Notes: a model not told the origin generated them from the sequence alone. A DNA stretch of 64,000 bases from Siphonodentalium dalli (GCA_032622095.1 CP136064.1:255919863-255983862), one strand, 5' to 3'. Counted from the first letter of the stretch, positions 1-11,804 are shown. Numbers and translations are program-made.

Positions 1-1392
1 GCAGAATACTGATGCATAACTTTACAATGTCAGGGAACCTTTAATATACAGTCACCTGGGTCATCCCAGCAGAATACTGATGCATAACTTTACAATGTCA
101 GGGAACCTTTAATATACAGTCACCCGGGTCATCCCAGCAGAATACTGATGCATAACTTTACAATGTCAGGGAACCTTTAATATACAGTCACCTGCGTCAT
201 CCCAGCAGAATACTGATGCATAACTATACAATGTCAGGGAAGCTTTAATATACAGTCACCCGGGTCAACCCAGCAGAATACTGATGCATAACTTTACAAT
301 GTCAGGGAACCTTTAATATACAGTCACCCGGGTCAACCCAGCAGAATACTGATGCATAACTATACAATGTCAGGGAAGCTTTAATATACAGTCACCCGGG
401 TCAACCCAGCAGAATACTGATGCATAACTTTACAATGTCAGGGAACCTTTAATATACAGTCACCTGGGTCATCCCAGCAGAATACTGATGCATAACTTTA
501 CAATGTCAGGGAACCTTTAATATACAGTCACCCGGGTCAACCCAGCAGAATACTGATGCATAACTTTACAATGTCAGGGAACCTTTAATATACAGTCACC
601 CGGGTCAACCCAGCAGAATACTGATGCATAACTTTACAATGTCAGGGAACCTTTAATATACAGTCACCCGGGTCATCCCAGCAGAATACTGATGCATAAC
701 TTTACAATGTCAGGGAACCTTTAATATACAGTCACCCGGGTCATCCCAGCAGAATACTGATTCATAACTTTACAATGTCAGGGAACCTTTAATATACAGT
801 CACCCGGGTCATCCCAGCAGAATACTGATGCATAACTTTACAATGTCAGGGAACCTTTAATATACAGTCACCCGGGTCAACCCAGCAGAATACTGATGCA
901 TAACTTTACAATGTCAGGGAACCTTTAATATACAGTCACCTGGGTCAACCCAGCAGAATACTGATGCATAACTTTACAATGTCAGGGAACCTTTAATATA
1001 CAGTCACCCGGGTCATCCCAGCAGAATACTGATGCATAACTTTACAATGTCAGGGAACCTTTAATATACAGTCACCCGGGTCATCCCAGCAGAATACTGA
1101 TGCATAACTTTACAATGTCAGGGAACCTTTAATATACAGTCACCCGGGTCATCCCAGCAGAATACTGATGCATAACTTTACAATGTCAGGGAACCTTTAA
1201 TATACAGTCACCTGGGTCATCCCAGCAGAATACTGATGCATAACTTTACAATGTCAGGGAACCTTTAATATACAGTCACCCGGGTCAACCCAGCAGAATA
1301 CTGATGCATAACTTTACAATGTCAGGGAACCTTTAATATACAGTCACCCGGGTCATCCCAGCAGAATACCGATGCATAACTTTACAATGTCA
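1..1392 (+). repeat. 68-bp satellite array, about 20.5 copies
   Basis: The unit begins gcagaatactgatgcataac. The period is exactly 68: copies start at 1, 69 and so on to 1361, giving 20 full units and a partial one. Variants (cctggg/cccggg; catccca/caaccca; the 'actatacaatg...gaagctt' type at about 222 and 358) recur at intervals, which suggests block duplication. The array runs off the left edge of the window. Confidence 0.97.
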
Positions 1393-1447
1393 TTCATGGA
1401 ACTTGTGATTCTAAGTCAATGAATTCCATTCCTTTTGATATAAAACT

Positions 1448-1463
1448 GGGGGGGGGGGGGGGG
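1448..1463. repeat. Poly-G tract (16 nt)
   Basis: Uninterrupted G run between the satellite and a family B element. Confidence 0.9.
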
Positions 1464-1492
1464 AACAAGTGAACCGATGGAGTGTGGTTTAA

Positions 1493-2559
1493 CCCTTTCA
1501 TAACAGAGTTGTGCTGGTGCAGCATTAAAGATCCTGTGCCAGTGCATTCTCTTATATATGCGAATCTCTCACAATGAGCCTCTCATATATAAGAGAATGC
1601 ACTGGCTTACTAGTTCAAGGTAAATATTGCTGGACAATGTATTCTCTTATATATGCAATAGGCCCCTGCGAATCGGATTTTTTCTATCGAATCAAATCAG
1701 GTAAATGGTATTCGATTTCAAATCGAATTCGAATCAAATCAGACATTGTGTTGACATGTGAGGAGTTCATAAACAAAAGTAAATACTAATAAGAGAATTC
1801 ATCGTACACACTGGCATTAATCCCTTGTGTGGGTTGTGGGATTGTCAACCGGAACTGATTCATTTTATCCACGGAAACAGCCGAATATGGACGATGTAAT
1901 ACGGAAATAAGTTGGGTTTACTCAAAATCGGAAATGACACATCGGAACGAGTCATTTGCACCGCTGGTGGTGGTTGTTGTAGCTATATAATATCTATGTT
2001 ATAATTGATATCACAACTTTTGTGTCCGACTAAAATGTTCAAGGAACAGTCATGCTGTGAGCATAAGATTATAATCAAATGGCGATATCAATTCAAATCT
2101 TGATAGTGGGAAGCATATTTAATAGCTCAGAGACTAGTATGCCGATCTGTGGGGCAGAAAATAAATTGATTCAACAATACCATCGTTATCTAAAGGTGTT
2201 CAGAGTCATCACCTTGTTTCTAGCATTATAGACCCCATGTGACGGCACAATAGTGTTATTCCGTCAACAGGCGAGCCGACGAATCGTGTGTGTGCGAAAG
2301 GAAACTGGTAAAAACGCTGACCGTAAATGACATCATTTGACTCAACCGTCGGCCAGAATGCCGCGAGATATTCGATTAGAAAACAACTTCAACAAGATTC
2401 GAAATAAAATCGAATCGAATCGCAGGAACGATTCGAAATGAATTCAAATATTCGCAGGGCCCTAGTATGCAAGGCCTCAGTTGAGAGACTCGCATATATA
2501 AGAGAATGTATTGGCACAGGGTTTTCACAAAATTTCAGGAAGCTCCAGTCATTGAATGC
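1493..2559 (+). mobile_element. Family B TTAA element (copy B1), split by a hAT-like insertion
   Basis: Family B definition: ends CCCTTYCATGAC...GTCATGGAAGGG flanked by TTAA, a 'gtgctggtgcagcattaaagatcctg' type left arm, hairpin 1 (GCCAGTGCATTCTC... / ...GAGAATGCACTGGC), the spacer 'aaggtcaaggtaaatattg', hairpin 2 (GCCAATGCATTCTC...), then 'cacagggttttcacaaaatttcagg'. TTAA target and CCC terminus are piggyBac-superfamily hallmarks. No transposase is present. In this copy hairpin 2 is interrupted at 1658 by a complete 806-bp element and resumes at 2465. TTAA lies at 1489-1492 and 2560-2563. Confidence 0.8.
1659..2464. mobile_element. hAT-like non-autonomous element nested in B1
   Basis: Ends are TAGGCCCCTGCGAAT and ATTCGCAGGGCCCTA. 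The flanks atatgcaa (1651-1658) and gtatgcaa (2465-2472) match at 7 of 8 bases. Subterminal regions are full of 'cgaatc' motifs on both sides. The interior has no open frame of note. Eight-base duplications are typical of hAT elements. Confidence 0.75.
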
Positions 2560-2563
2560 TTAA

Positions 2564-3427
2564 TATGCACATTGTTTGCTCAAAATAATTGACATAATCA
2601 AAAACTAATAACTGAAGTTTTGGGCACAGAGCGAATCCAAAATCAACCATGAATGGGGATTTATTATGACATTGCTAAATATAAACTAGACCTACAGATA
2701 CATGTATATACCAAATAATCTCATTGAAATATTAACAAAATAATTAGTGCTGCCCTCTCTTAAACAACGAAACAAGGGAATAAATGGATATGAAATTCAA
2801 TATCAACCAAGAGAGTGTCTATCAGGTGGAATTTCTCTTTCCAAACATGTTATTTCATACAACAGAATATTAAAGTGATGTGAAACACTCTGTTGTGGTA
2901 ATCAAATAGAAACGGAGAAAAATATTGTTTAAAGTAGTTATTTTAACAGATATTATATCCAAATTGACAATACATACCGTCATTCTTATATATTAATTAA
3001 ATGCAGCAACTGTCGATGGCAAAATGGGTTTCGTATAGGGTTTATCGCTGATAGATGCGTCCCGAATCGAGTAGTAAATATTTACAATTGAGAGTAGTTC
3101 AGCCGATGTTTTCTATGGAGTGGTAGGGTCAATTTGCTTCAGATTTTCGGCGATGTTAGTAGAATGTTACATTCCTCCAGTTGGCATAGTGCCTGAACAC
3201 TAACTCATCAGTTTCACACACCCGAACAAGTACATAATATGTCTTTAACAAGAAATAAAATTGCTTTATTATCTGAATGAATCCTTTTGCACTTCTATTA
3301 GCTTTTCATCATACTTTCATCTGCTTTTATTACCTGAACATCCCTCCAAATGAACAATAGACCATTACAGCTATTCAAAGGTATATTTTTATAACTTGAG
3401 GGGTAGATTCCATTCCATTCGGGGAGA
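2564..3427. other. AT-rich sequence without recognisable gene
   Basis: No tandem repeat or inverted repeat was seen. The last part (about 3235-3370: ttattatctgaatgaatcc...ccctccaaatgaacaatagacc) is a degraded family E fragment. Confidence 0.5.
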
Positions 3428-3530
3428 CCTTTCCGATGAATGGCAACAAGCCATATTTCCGACTAAATCCGGAAAAGTTACCGATAATTCTGCTGTGGTT
3501 AAGGAGTCGATTACTTATGGCTTTACTGTA
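3428..3530 (+). mobile_element. Family C half element (C1, right arm only)
   Basis: Only the right arm is present, from 'gagacctttccgatgaatgg' at the hairpin apex to the terminal 'ctttactgta'. See 26589 for the full family description. Confidence 0.8.
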
Positions 3531-3537
3531 AGTCCCC

Positions 3538-3925
3538 CAAGCCTTGAAATAAAGTAGTTTGTTTGTCATTTGCAGAATGAGGTCCATGGAGGTTGAATTT
3601 AGTGATGCTACCCCACACAGTAGGCTAGCATCACTAAATTCACTCTCTGTGGACCTCATTCTGCTTAGGCATCATCTTCTGGGAAGTATCTATAGTCTCA
3701 AATTGACATTGTTTTTAGTTACTGTTACATTTTCTCTTGTTTCTATATCCTATAATTGGGGAACTTCAATCTGATCCTAGGTCTCCCATAGCAGTTGAGG
3801 CCTCAGCAGAATGAGGTTCCCAGATGGTTAATTTAGTGATTCTAGCCCACCGTGCGGGATAGCATTAGTAAAATCACCCTCTGGGATCGTCATTTTACAA
3901 ATGACAGACACTATTTCAAGGCTTG
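3538..3925. mobile_element. Family D element (D1)
   Basis: Ends caagccttgaaat and atttcaaggcttg, with two GCAGAATGAGG/CCTCATTCTGC hairpins separated by the longer family D middle part. Flanks aagtcccc and taagtcct resemble each other, but the duplication is imperfect. It lies 7 bases from the end of C1. Confidence 0.75.
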
Positions 3926-3934
3926 TAAGTCCTG

Positions 3935-4744
3935 ATAATATTCCGCAGTTACTGTATCTCTATGAAGACAGCACAAAAAAACAATGATCACATGGATATA
4001 TTGATTTTCATTGCCACATATAAAATACAATATACGTTATCACCTAATAAAATACAATATATGTTATCACCCTAACTCCATATCCATCATTGGAATCTAG
4101 ACGTTCTAAAGGATTTCAGTGCATAATTTTCCTCGTTATTCGTAATTGGATTCTTTGGAATTCAGGTTAATAAATTCAATTCTCGTAAAAAAGACACAAA
4201 AAAAAGGCTTCTGGCAGAAATTCTCCGGGGACACGGTGTCAATAACATTGATGGAGTTGTTGATATAAATCCCCATTTTTCTGCGTCCGTCTTCATTCGC
4301 GGAGACAGCTGATGTACGCTGTCATTATATGGACCGCCACAGGTTAACATCCCCGTCACATACCCACATGTCATCATACTTAGAATTCATGGTAGTTTCA
4401 GCTATTCACTCTCGGCTGGCACAGGAATCAATACTCTTTTGTTCACGAAAAAATCACATTTTTCTTCAGGCTAGTGTCTGTGTCCCAAGGGAAATAACTC
4501 ACTTATTGAGAGTGCAGCTGCAGTTTGGTAGTGCTGGTGTCTTTAAGAGCATTCCTAGTCTTCTATGATATGTTTGACACCTGGTGTTTTCAATTTGCTG
4601 TGTTTATTTTTCAAAGCATTTGCAGTTGCAAAAGAAACTCCTGCCTGTTAGGAAATATCTCTTGTTATATAAACATGAATTGTGAAATCTGATAACGTAA
4701 TTAACCCCTTGCCTCCTGAGTGCATTTCCCCATTAGTCTAAAGG
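3935..4744. other. Stretch without recognised gene or repeat
   Basis: Apart from a local duplication of 'cacctaataaaatacaatatacg' near 4019-4068 I see no repeat. Short open frames on both strands overlap one another and lack splice signals. Confidence 0.45.
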
Positions 4745-5490
4745 TATACAAAGGAATGGCATATTAGCTATTTGTAGGGACGTAGAGAACATTTTAGCAG
4801 CCAATTGGCTGGTAAACCCCTTTGAATTCATTAGTGATTTTCAACTTAAGCTGTTTGTAAAGATCAACATCCCTACACATTACTCAATCAATAAGTCAAA
4901 ATGGAATGGCTTATTAATGCTATTTAATAGTATGTAGGGATCTACATATCATATTAACAGCCAACATGCTGAGAAACCCCTTCATTTATAGTGTTGCTTT
5001 AATAAGGCTCATGCTGTAGTGTAAAACTTAATAGCTCAACATCCCTACAAATGAACCAATACAATAAGTCTATATACATGTACAATAGAATGGTGTAATA
5101 TTATTCTTTTGTTGAGATGTGTAGATCATAGGGGGTAGCAAGGGGGATTTTTTTGAATCTAGTTTGCAAATTTTGACTGCCAAAACGAACCTAAATTGAA
5201 CACAAGGACCCTCCACCTGTATCACATTAGTATATGTTGACATGACAATTAAGACTTTTCTGTTCAGAATAAACCTGATGAATATGTACCGGTACTGAAC
5301 TACCGATGAGTGTCCCATGATATCTCCACCCCTTCATTACTGTATCCCCCTCCAAGTTGTCTTCCCCATGCTCCCTAAACAATTATGACCCCCCCCCCCC
5401 CAAACACTGTTGCATCCGTTTAGTGTTGATCTAGCCTGTTTGTAAAAATGATAGCTCAACATCCCTACAAATGAGAACCAATGGGAATCT
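4745..5490. repeat. Dispersed repeat with 'ttgtagggatg' ends, dimer plus solo end
   Basis: Two related units (about 4770-4900 and 4930-5065) each begin near 'gtagggacgt/gtagggatct' and end 'aacatccctacaaatgaacc'. A third right end lies at 5425-5485. The same 'ttgtagggatgt' sequence starts the family E-like copies at 27128 and 28834. A poly-C run (5391-5400 region) lies between. Confidence 0.6.
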
Positions 5491-5619
5491 TGTAACTTTT
5501 CCCAGCCCCTTAGCAGACTTTTTTAAAGCACAATTTATCCCAAAAATCTAAGTAACATGCGTACTACTGGTATACCGGGTACATGTTTGCCATATCCCAT
5601 TATCCCGTGAGGTATGTTT

Positions 5620-6652
5620 GCCTTGTCTTGGCCATGTTATCTTATGACCGAAAGCGACATCATCTTTGTCATGTTATCTTATGACCGAAAGCGACATCAT
5701 CTTGGCCATGTTAACTTATGACCGAAAGCGACATCATCTTTGTCATGTTATCTTGTGACTAAAAGCGACATCATCTTTGTCATGTTATCTTGTGAGTGAA
5801 AGTGACATCATATTGGCCATGTTATCTTATGACCGAAAGCGACATCATCTTTGTCATGTTATCTTATGACCGAAAGCGACATCATCTTTGTCATGTTATC
5901 TTGTGACTGAAAGCGACATAATCTTTGTCATGTTATCTTGTGAGTGAAAGTGACATCATCTTGGCCATGTTATCTTATGACCGAAAGCGACATCATCTTG
6001 GCCATGTTAACTTATGACCGAAAGCAACATCATCTTTGTCATGTTATCTTGTGACTGAAAGCGACATAATCTTTGTCATGTTATCTTGTGAGTGAAAGTG
6101 ACATCATCTTGGCCATGTTATCTTATGACCGAAAGCGACATCATCTTTGTCATGTTATCTTGTGACTGAAAGTGACATCATCTTGGCCATGTTATCTTAT
6201 GACCGAAAGCGACGTCATCTTTGTCATGTTATCTTGGGACCGATAGCGACGTCATCTTTGTCATGTTATCTTATGACCGAAAGCGACATCATCTTTGTCA
6301 TGTTATCTTGTGACCGAAAGCGACATCATCTTTGTCATGTTATCTTGGGACTGAAAGCGACGTCATCTTTGTCATGTTATCTTATGACCGAAAGCGACAT
6401 CATCTTTGTCATGTTATCTTGTGACCGAAAGCGACATCATCTTTGTCATGTTATCTTATGACCGAAAGCGACATCATCTTTGTCATGTTATCTTGTGACC
6501 GAAAGCGACATCATCTTTGTCATGTTATCTTGTGACTGAAAGCGACATCATCTTTGTCATGTTATCTTGGGACCGAAAGCGACGTCATCTTTGTCATGTT
6601 ATCTTGTGACTGAAAGCGACATGATCTTTGTCATGTTATCTTGTGACCGAAA
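5620..6652 (+). repeat. 37-bp tandem array, about 28 copies
   Basis: Unit: 'atgttatcttatgaccgaaa' followed by 'gcgacatcatctttgtc'. Subtypes (ttatgaccg, ttgtgactg, ttgtgagtg, ttgggaccg) alternate in blocks, so groups of units were duplicated together. Long open frames through it are a by-product of a stop-free unit. Confidence 0.95.
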
Positions 6653-6656
6653 CAAC

Positions 6657-7027
6657 TTTGCAGTGGGACCTTCAACTACAGTGAACTATATTATTAAGGA
6701 AAAGGTATTAACTAAGAAATACATTACATGCGATGTTATAAACTTCCCTGTCATAACATCAAAAAGTTCCCAAGTTGTGTACTGGTGGAATATGATTTGT
6801 ACGGGCATAGCTTAAGAGTGGAGATTCATGGCATGATATACAAAGGATGCCACTTGTACTATCATTACATGTCTGACCATTCACTTTGGAGACATAAACC
6901 ATGATAACACTAATGTTGGGCAGTCTGTGTGTACCCAAGTCGACCATCATGGCGCATCTTATTGAGTATTATTTTAGTTGATAATTAGACTTGTTTTGAA
7001 CTCTCCATACTAACGTATTGTCTGGCA
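6657..7027. other. Short unique spacer
   Basis: No gene or repeat recognised between the 37-bp array and the family A element. Confidence 0.4.
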
Positions 7028-7044
7028 TTAATGTACTCACTTAA

Positions 7045-7437
7045 CCCTTTACCCAACAAACCGGCCAAAACCGGCCAAATAAAGCTTCAACAGCCTAAAA
7101 TATCTCCGGTCTGTCTCAATAGAACCATACAAATATGGATATCATTGGAACCGGCTTCTTGACCACATTGTGATAGTTACAGTTATGCCCTGTGCCAATG
7201 CATTCTCTTATATATGCGAGTCGACCATAGGTCGCCTCGCATATATAAGAGAATGCATTGGCCTAAAAAAAAATCTTTTTTCAACACTTTTTACTATTTT
7301 TTCTTACATTCTTTAACAATTTTATAATTTTTAATGTGTTAAGCCAATGCATTCTCTTATATATGCGAGGCGACCTATGGTCGACTCGCATATATAAGAG
7401 AATGCATTGGCACAGGGCCCTTCTGTTGGGTAAAGGG
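7045..7437 (+). mobile_element. Family A TTAA element (A1), 393 bp
   Basis: Family A definition: TTAA flanks, terminal inverted repeat CCCTTTACCCAACA...TGTTGGGTAAAGGG, a left arm with 'ccggccaaaaccggccaaat' and 'gaaccatacaaatatggat', hairpin 1 (arms GCCAATGCATTCTCTTATAT / complement, loop core CGACCATAGGTCG), an A/T-rich spacer, then hairpin 2, which is the reverse complement of hairpin 1. Terminus and TTAA target are piggyBac-like, and no transposase is encoded. This copy is flanked on both sides by the same 17 bases TTAATGTACTCACTTAA (7028-7044 and 7438-7454) where a 4-base duplication would be expected. Confidence 0.88.
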
Positions 7438-7569
7438 TTAATGTACTCACTTAAATGTCCAGAACGTGAGTACAATATTACGTCTCATTCTCATGAGACA
7501 GTACACCTGTCCCAGGGCCAAAAAGATTGTTCGTTTATCACATTGCATCTCTCTGATGTCTAGGGTTCC

Positions 7570-8335
7570 TGACGAAATCAATATCTTTGGTGTTAATGTG
7601 CTAAAATGTACTGATCAGGAGGACCATTTATCCCTCCCATAGTACAACTGTCCCTCCATTATCACAAAAACTCCATATTCATCAAAGAGTTCAGATTCTA
7701 TATCTCAAATGTTTCATGTTCCTTGAAAAATATACATCTCTCTTTGTCCACTTTTTTTGGAATACAAATATTACCTGCATTTTGTAATTTGCTCATGCAT
7801 GTTATTTTCAATTATGTTCAGTCAATGATGACTATTTGGAAGATATGATAAGTTATAAATACTTTTCGTGTGATAATAAATAACTCTTGGCGGGCATGAG
7901 TCTGGATCATTGTTCTGTTGCTCTAGTGCACGTAGATGTTGAAAACTTTGTGTATTGTTTGATGATATCCTTTGGTGTTACCATGCTAACTGTACTGAAC
8001 ATGACAGCTATTTATCCCTCCCACTGTACAGCTGTCCATCTAGGATCTCAGACACTCCACATCCATCAAAGAATTTAGATTTATTATCTCAGATGTATCG
8101 CATTCCTTGTGAAATATACATCTCTGTTTGTCGTAGTGTCTATTTTTTAGAATACACATATTACCTGCATTTTGTAATTTGCTCATGCATGTTATTTTCA
8201 ATTATGTTCAGTCAACGATGAATATTTGGAAAATATGATAAGCTATAAATGCCTTTCCCTGTGATAATAAATAACCCTTTTCTTGGCAGGCTTGAGCTGT
8301 GTTTAGTGCACTGTTGCTCTAGTGCATGTACTGTA
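7570..8335 (+). repeat. Tandem duplication, period about 390 bp
   Basis: Two diverged copies (about 7570-7940 and 7960-8330) share 'ttacctgcattttgtaattt' (7771 and 8161), 'tatttatccctccca', 'aatatacatctct' and 'gttgctctagtgca'. No coding capacity was recognised. Confidence 0.85.
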
Positions 8336-8462
8336 CTGCCCTAAGTAATTGACCCAGCAACTGGGGTCATTATGTATTTATAACTGCAGTAAAACAACAA
8401 CTGCACCACAGTTTCAAGAAGGTTCAGTAACGGCTGTGGCACGGCAATTAAATGCCTTAAAG

Positions 8463-9130
8463 AAACCCTGATTATATACCTTGACTGCTGATACACTGTA
8501 GCTAAACTGTGGTAAAGAAACCCTGATTATATGCCTTGACTGCTGATACACTGTAGCTAACGGCTGACTGTCGTGGAGTAACCCTGATTATATACCTTGA
8601 CTGCTGATACACTGTAGCTAATGGCTGACTGTCATGGAGTAACCCTGATTATATACCTTGACTGCTGATACACTGTAGCTAACGGCTGACTGTCATGGAG
8701 TAACCCTGATTATATGCCTTGACTGCTGATACACTGTAGCTAAACTGTGGTAAAGAAACCCTGATTATATACCTTGACTGCTGATACACTGTAGCTAAAC
8801 TGTGGTAAAGAAACCCTGATTATATGCCTTGACTGCTGATACACTGTAGCTAAACTGTGGTAAAGAAACCCTGATTATATGCCTTGACTGCTGATACACT
8901 GTAGCTAAACTGTGGTAAAGAAACCCTGATTATATGCCTTGACTGCTGATACACTGTAGCTAAACTGTGGTAAAGAAACCCTGATTATATGCCTTGACTG
9001 CTGATACACTGTAGCTAAACTGTGGTAAAGAAACCCTGATTATATGCCTTGACTGCTGATACACTGTAGCTAAACTGTGGTAAAGAAACCCTGATTATAT
9101 GCCTTGACTGCTGATACACTAGCTAATGGC
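8463..9130 (+). repeat. 55/61-bp tandem array, 12 copies
   Basis: Core 'ccctgattatatgccttgac' followed by 'tgctgatacactgtagcta'. Units start at 8466, 8521, 8582, 8643, 8704, 8759, then every 55 bases to 9089. Three consecutive units carry a longer 61-bp junction (acggctgactgtcgtggagta) in place of 'aactgtggtaaagaa', and the array ends with the same 'ggctgactgt' type. Confidence 0.95.
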
Positions 9131-9255
9131 TGACTGTTTCATTTCTGTGACATTGATATATTTGCTGGAGCCACAAATATTATAATGGACGTTACCGTTT
9201 CATACTAGTTGATGATTTCATGCATTTTAACCACACGGTCCTCTGGATGACTTAA

Positions 9256-9637
9256 CCCTTTACCCAACAGAAGGGCCCTGTGCCAATGCATTCTCTTATA
9301 TATGCGAGTCGACCATAGGTCGCCTCGCATATATAAGAGAATGCATTGGCTTAACACATTAAAAATTATAAAATTGTTAAAGAATGTAAGAAAAAATGGT
9401 AAAAAGTGTTAAAAAAATATTTTTTGTAGGCCAATGCATTCTCTGATATATGCGAGGCGACCTATGGTCGACTCGCATATATAAGAGAATGCATTGGCAT
9501 AGGGCATAACTGTAACTATCACAATGTGGTCAAGTAGCCGGTTCGAATGATATCCATATTTGTATGGTTCTATTGAGACAGACCGAAGATATGTTAGGCT
9601 GTTGAAGCTTGTTTTGGCCGGTTTGTTGGGTAAAGGG
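9256..9637 (-). mobile_element. Family A element (A2), 382 bp
   Basis: TTAA at 9252-9255 and 9638-9641. Reverse orientation relative to A1. Both hairpins are intact. Confidence 0.88.
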
Positions 9638-9656
9638 TTAATGCAGTTCATAACCT

Positions 9657-10014
9657 TGCGATCATTCTGCTTTGGCCTCATCTTCTTTCGAAAGTTTCTT
9701 TATTATCAAATTTCCATAGAAACTTCTTCACATAGACTCTATTTCCTTTTTAGTTTAGTTTCACTATATTCCCAAATTGGCAGACAACACATTGCATAAT
9801 TGAGGTTCCGAAATGGGTGTACATCACAATATTCACAATTTGGGAACTTCAATCTGAGTCTACATGTATGTCTCCCATAGCATATGAGGCCATGCAGAAT
9901 GAGGTCCCCATAGGGTGAATTTGGTGATGCTAGCCCACTGTGCAGGATAGCATCACTAAATTCACCCTCTGGAGACCTCATTCTGTAAATCACAGACACA
10001 CTATTCTCAGGCCT
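9657..10014. mobile_element. Family D element (D2), left end lost
   Basis: Begins inside the family at 'cattctgctttggcctcatc', 20 bases after A2. It continues through the 'cccaaattggcagacaacac' middle part and ends 'ctattctcaggcctg'. The left hairpin and left terminus are missing. Confidence 0.75.
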
Positions 10015-10614
10015 GACTGTGAGTGCCTTATCTCCCTTTAATTCAAAAGGGTTTTAAGAAACTTTCAGTATTGCAGAGAGAGTGTCAATGATATCTCTCG
10101 GGGAATAAACGGCGTAACATGCAAGAAATTGACTCATCGCTATTCCAACCTAATGGATCCCATGATCACAGGGAAATTTATAAAATACGAGAGCAACACA
10201 ATCGTTCTCATAAAATTCAATTTGCCGTGCAAAAACGCAAACCCAGGCATTATGGGAATCGCATTTCCGTCCTCCGTCTCCACATCTGGGAATGGCCTGG
10301 GAATTAAATGGTAAAAACATTTCTTGTGAGAGTCGCCTGCTAATGCAAATGATGGTGATTTAACATGGCTTTGGGACTCCACTACTATGTGCAGAAGAGT
10401 GCCTTGACAAATATAATTCACACTTGCCATTATTCGCAGACATTAATGTGCTTTATAGGGATCTAACTTTTATTTATTTTCTCATGGCTCGCCATAAAGC
10501 CTGGTCGTAAAACATCTAATATCAATATTTGGTAGCGGAGCTTTGGCACTTAAAAAGATTTGGTTGCAAATGGATTTCTCAGCGAATCGGTGTCGGGAAA
10601 TCACAAGGATGAGT
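10015..10614. other. Low-repeat island
   Basis: Around 10100-10320 the sequence is free of known repeats and open in several frames on both strands, but there are no splice sites at its borders. I cannot say whether it is coding or a conserved non-coding element. Confidence 0.35.
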
Positions 10615-10622
10615 AAACTAGA

Positions 10623-10878
10623 CGAGCCTTGAAAGAGGGTGTCTGTCATTTGCAGAATGAGGTCCCCAGAGGGTGAATTTAGTGATGCTACCCCGCTCAT
10701 AGCAGGCTAGCATCACCAAATTCACCCTCTGTGAACCTTATTCTGCTGAGGTGTAAGCAGAATGAGGTCCCCAGAGGGTGAATTTGGTGATGCTAGCCTG
10801 CTATGCGGGGTAGCATCACTAAATTCACACTCAGGGGACCTCATTCTGCAAAAGACAGACACCCTATTTCAAGGCTTG
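10623..10878. mobile_element. Family D element (D3), short form, exact 8-bp duplication
   Basis: 256 bp with ends cgagccttgaaa / tttcaaggcttg and the exact 8-base flank aaactaga at 10615-10622 and 10879-10886. It carries two GCAGAATGAGG...CCTCATTCTGC hairpins joined by 'tgaggtgtaa' and lacks the long middle part. Confidence 0.9.
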
Positions 10879-10886
10879 AAACTAGA

Positions 10887-11345
10887 TGAGGACAAAACTA
10901 TTTTGAAGTGGTGTGGGGGGGGGGTGGTGAATATTGGTATTTCAGTACCGTTACTTATAGTCTTGAACTTCGGTTGACACTAAAAGGAAAAGAGTGTGGT
11001 ATACTGATCCAGGCACCCCGTAGTCACAATCTAAAAATAAGTGTAACCCACCCGATGTGCTGCGGCATGAGTATGCTATGGGGGTCTGTAATAATTTTGA
11101 AATATGGGTTCAATTTGGTTTTGGCAGCAAAAATTGAAGACAGACTACTAGTATATTCAAAATTTGACAGAATTTAAATAATACTATTATATTATATATA
11201 TTCATATAACTTGTAAGGTACCTGTACCCATAATTAGTGAAAAAAGTAGGGGAGGGGGTAACCATAAAAATTGATCTGCTATTTTCAACATCCCAGAATA
11301 TTTTATGTTTCTCATTGGCATATATACTAGTAACTACATGTAAAC
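10887..11345. other. AT-rich stretch, no recognised gene
   Basis: Contains a G tract (about 10914-10922). No repeat family was recognised. Confidence 0.4.
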
Positions 11346-11803
11346 TAAGCTTATGGGAGACTCGCCTATAATAGAGAATGCATTGGCACAGGGTTTTCAC
11401 TTTCAGGAAGCTCCAGTCATGGACAGGGGCGCCGGAAGAGGGGGGGGGCAGAGGGGGCAGCTGACCCCCCTGCCCTTGACCGAGGGGGGCAGGACTTGCC
11501 CTTTTTCTGGAGACAGAAAATGCTTTTTGTGTGTTTAATCTCGTGTTTTTATAGCAAAATGTACCTTTTTTGGTCCAAATACCACCAATTTCACAAGGAA
11601 TATTAATTTGTTGTCAATTTTATCACAAAACGGCCATAAAAACCGACAAATACCATTAAAATAGGGATTTTTGCCACAATGAATTTATGGTTATTTTCCC
11701 GAGTTTGCAGAGAAAATGTCCTTTTTTGCGGAAAAGTGCCCTTTTTGTAGGCTCTGCCCCCCCCCACCCTTGGATGCTTCCGGCGCCCCTGGTCATGGAA
11801 GGG
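11346..11803 (+). mobile_element. Family B right-end fragment (B2), split by a hAT-like element
   Basis: Starts in hairpin 2 ('gcttatgggagactcgcc...gagaatgcattggcacagggt'), runs to 'gctccagtcatgga' at 11423, is interrupted by the 11424-11791 element, and resumes 'agggttaa' after the duplicated target. Confidence 0.82.
11424..11791. mobile_element. hAT-like element, CAGGGGCGCCGGAAG ends, 368 bp
   Basis: Ends CAGGGGCGCCGGAAG and CTTCCGGCGCCCCTG are perfect complements. The 8-base flank gtcatgga is exact at 11416-11423 and 11792-11799, and is itself the terminus of family B. Subterminal poly-G/poly-C and a central AT-rich part ('ccttttttggtcc'). No transposase. Confidence 0.92.
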
Positions 11804-11804
11804 T

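Noticed and set aside
1-1392. CRISPR-like array
   Set aside because: Units are directly contiguous with no variable spacers, and the genome is eukaryotic.
6147-6815. Repetitive protein-like frame in the 37-bp array
   Set aside because: It exists only because the unit is stop-free over three repeats; unit variants include changes that would break a protein at random.
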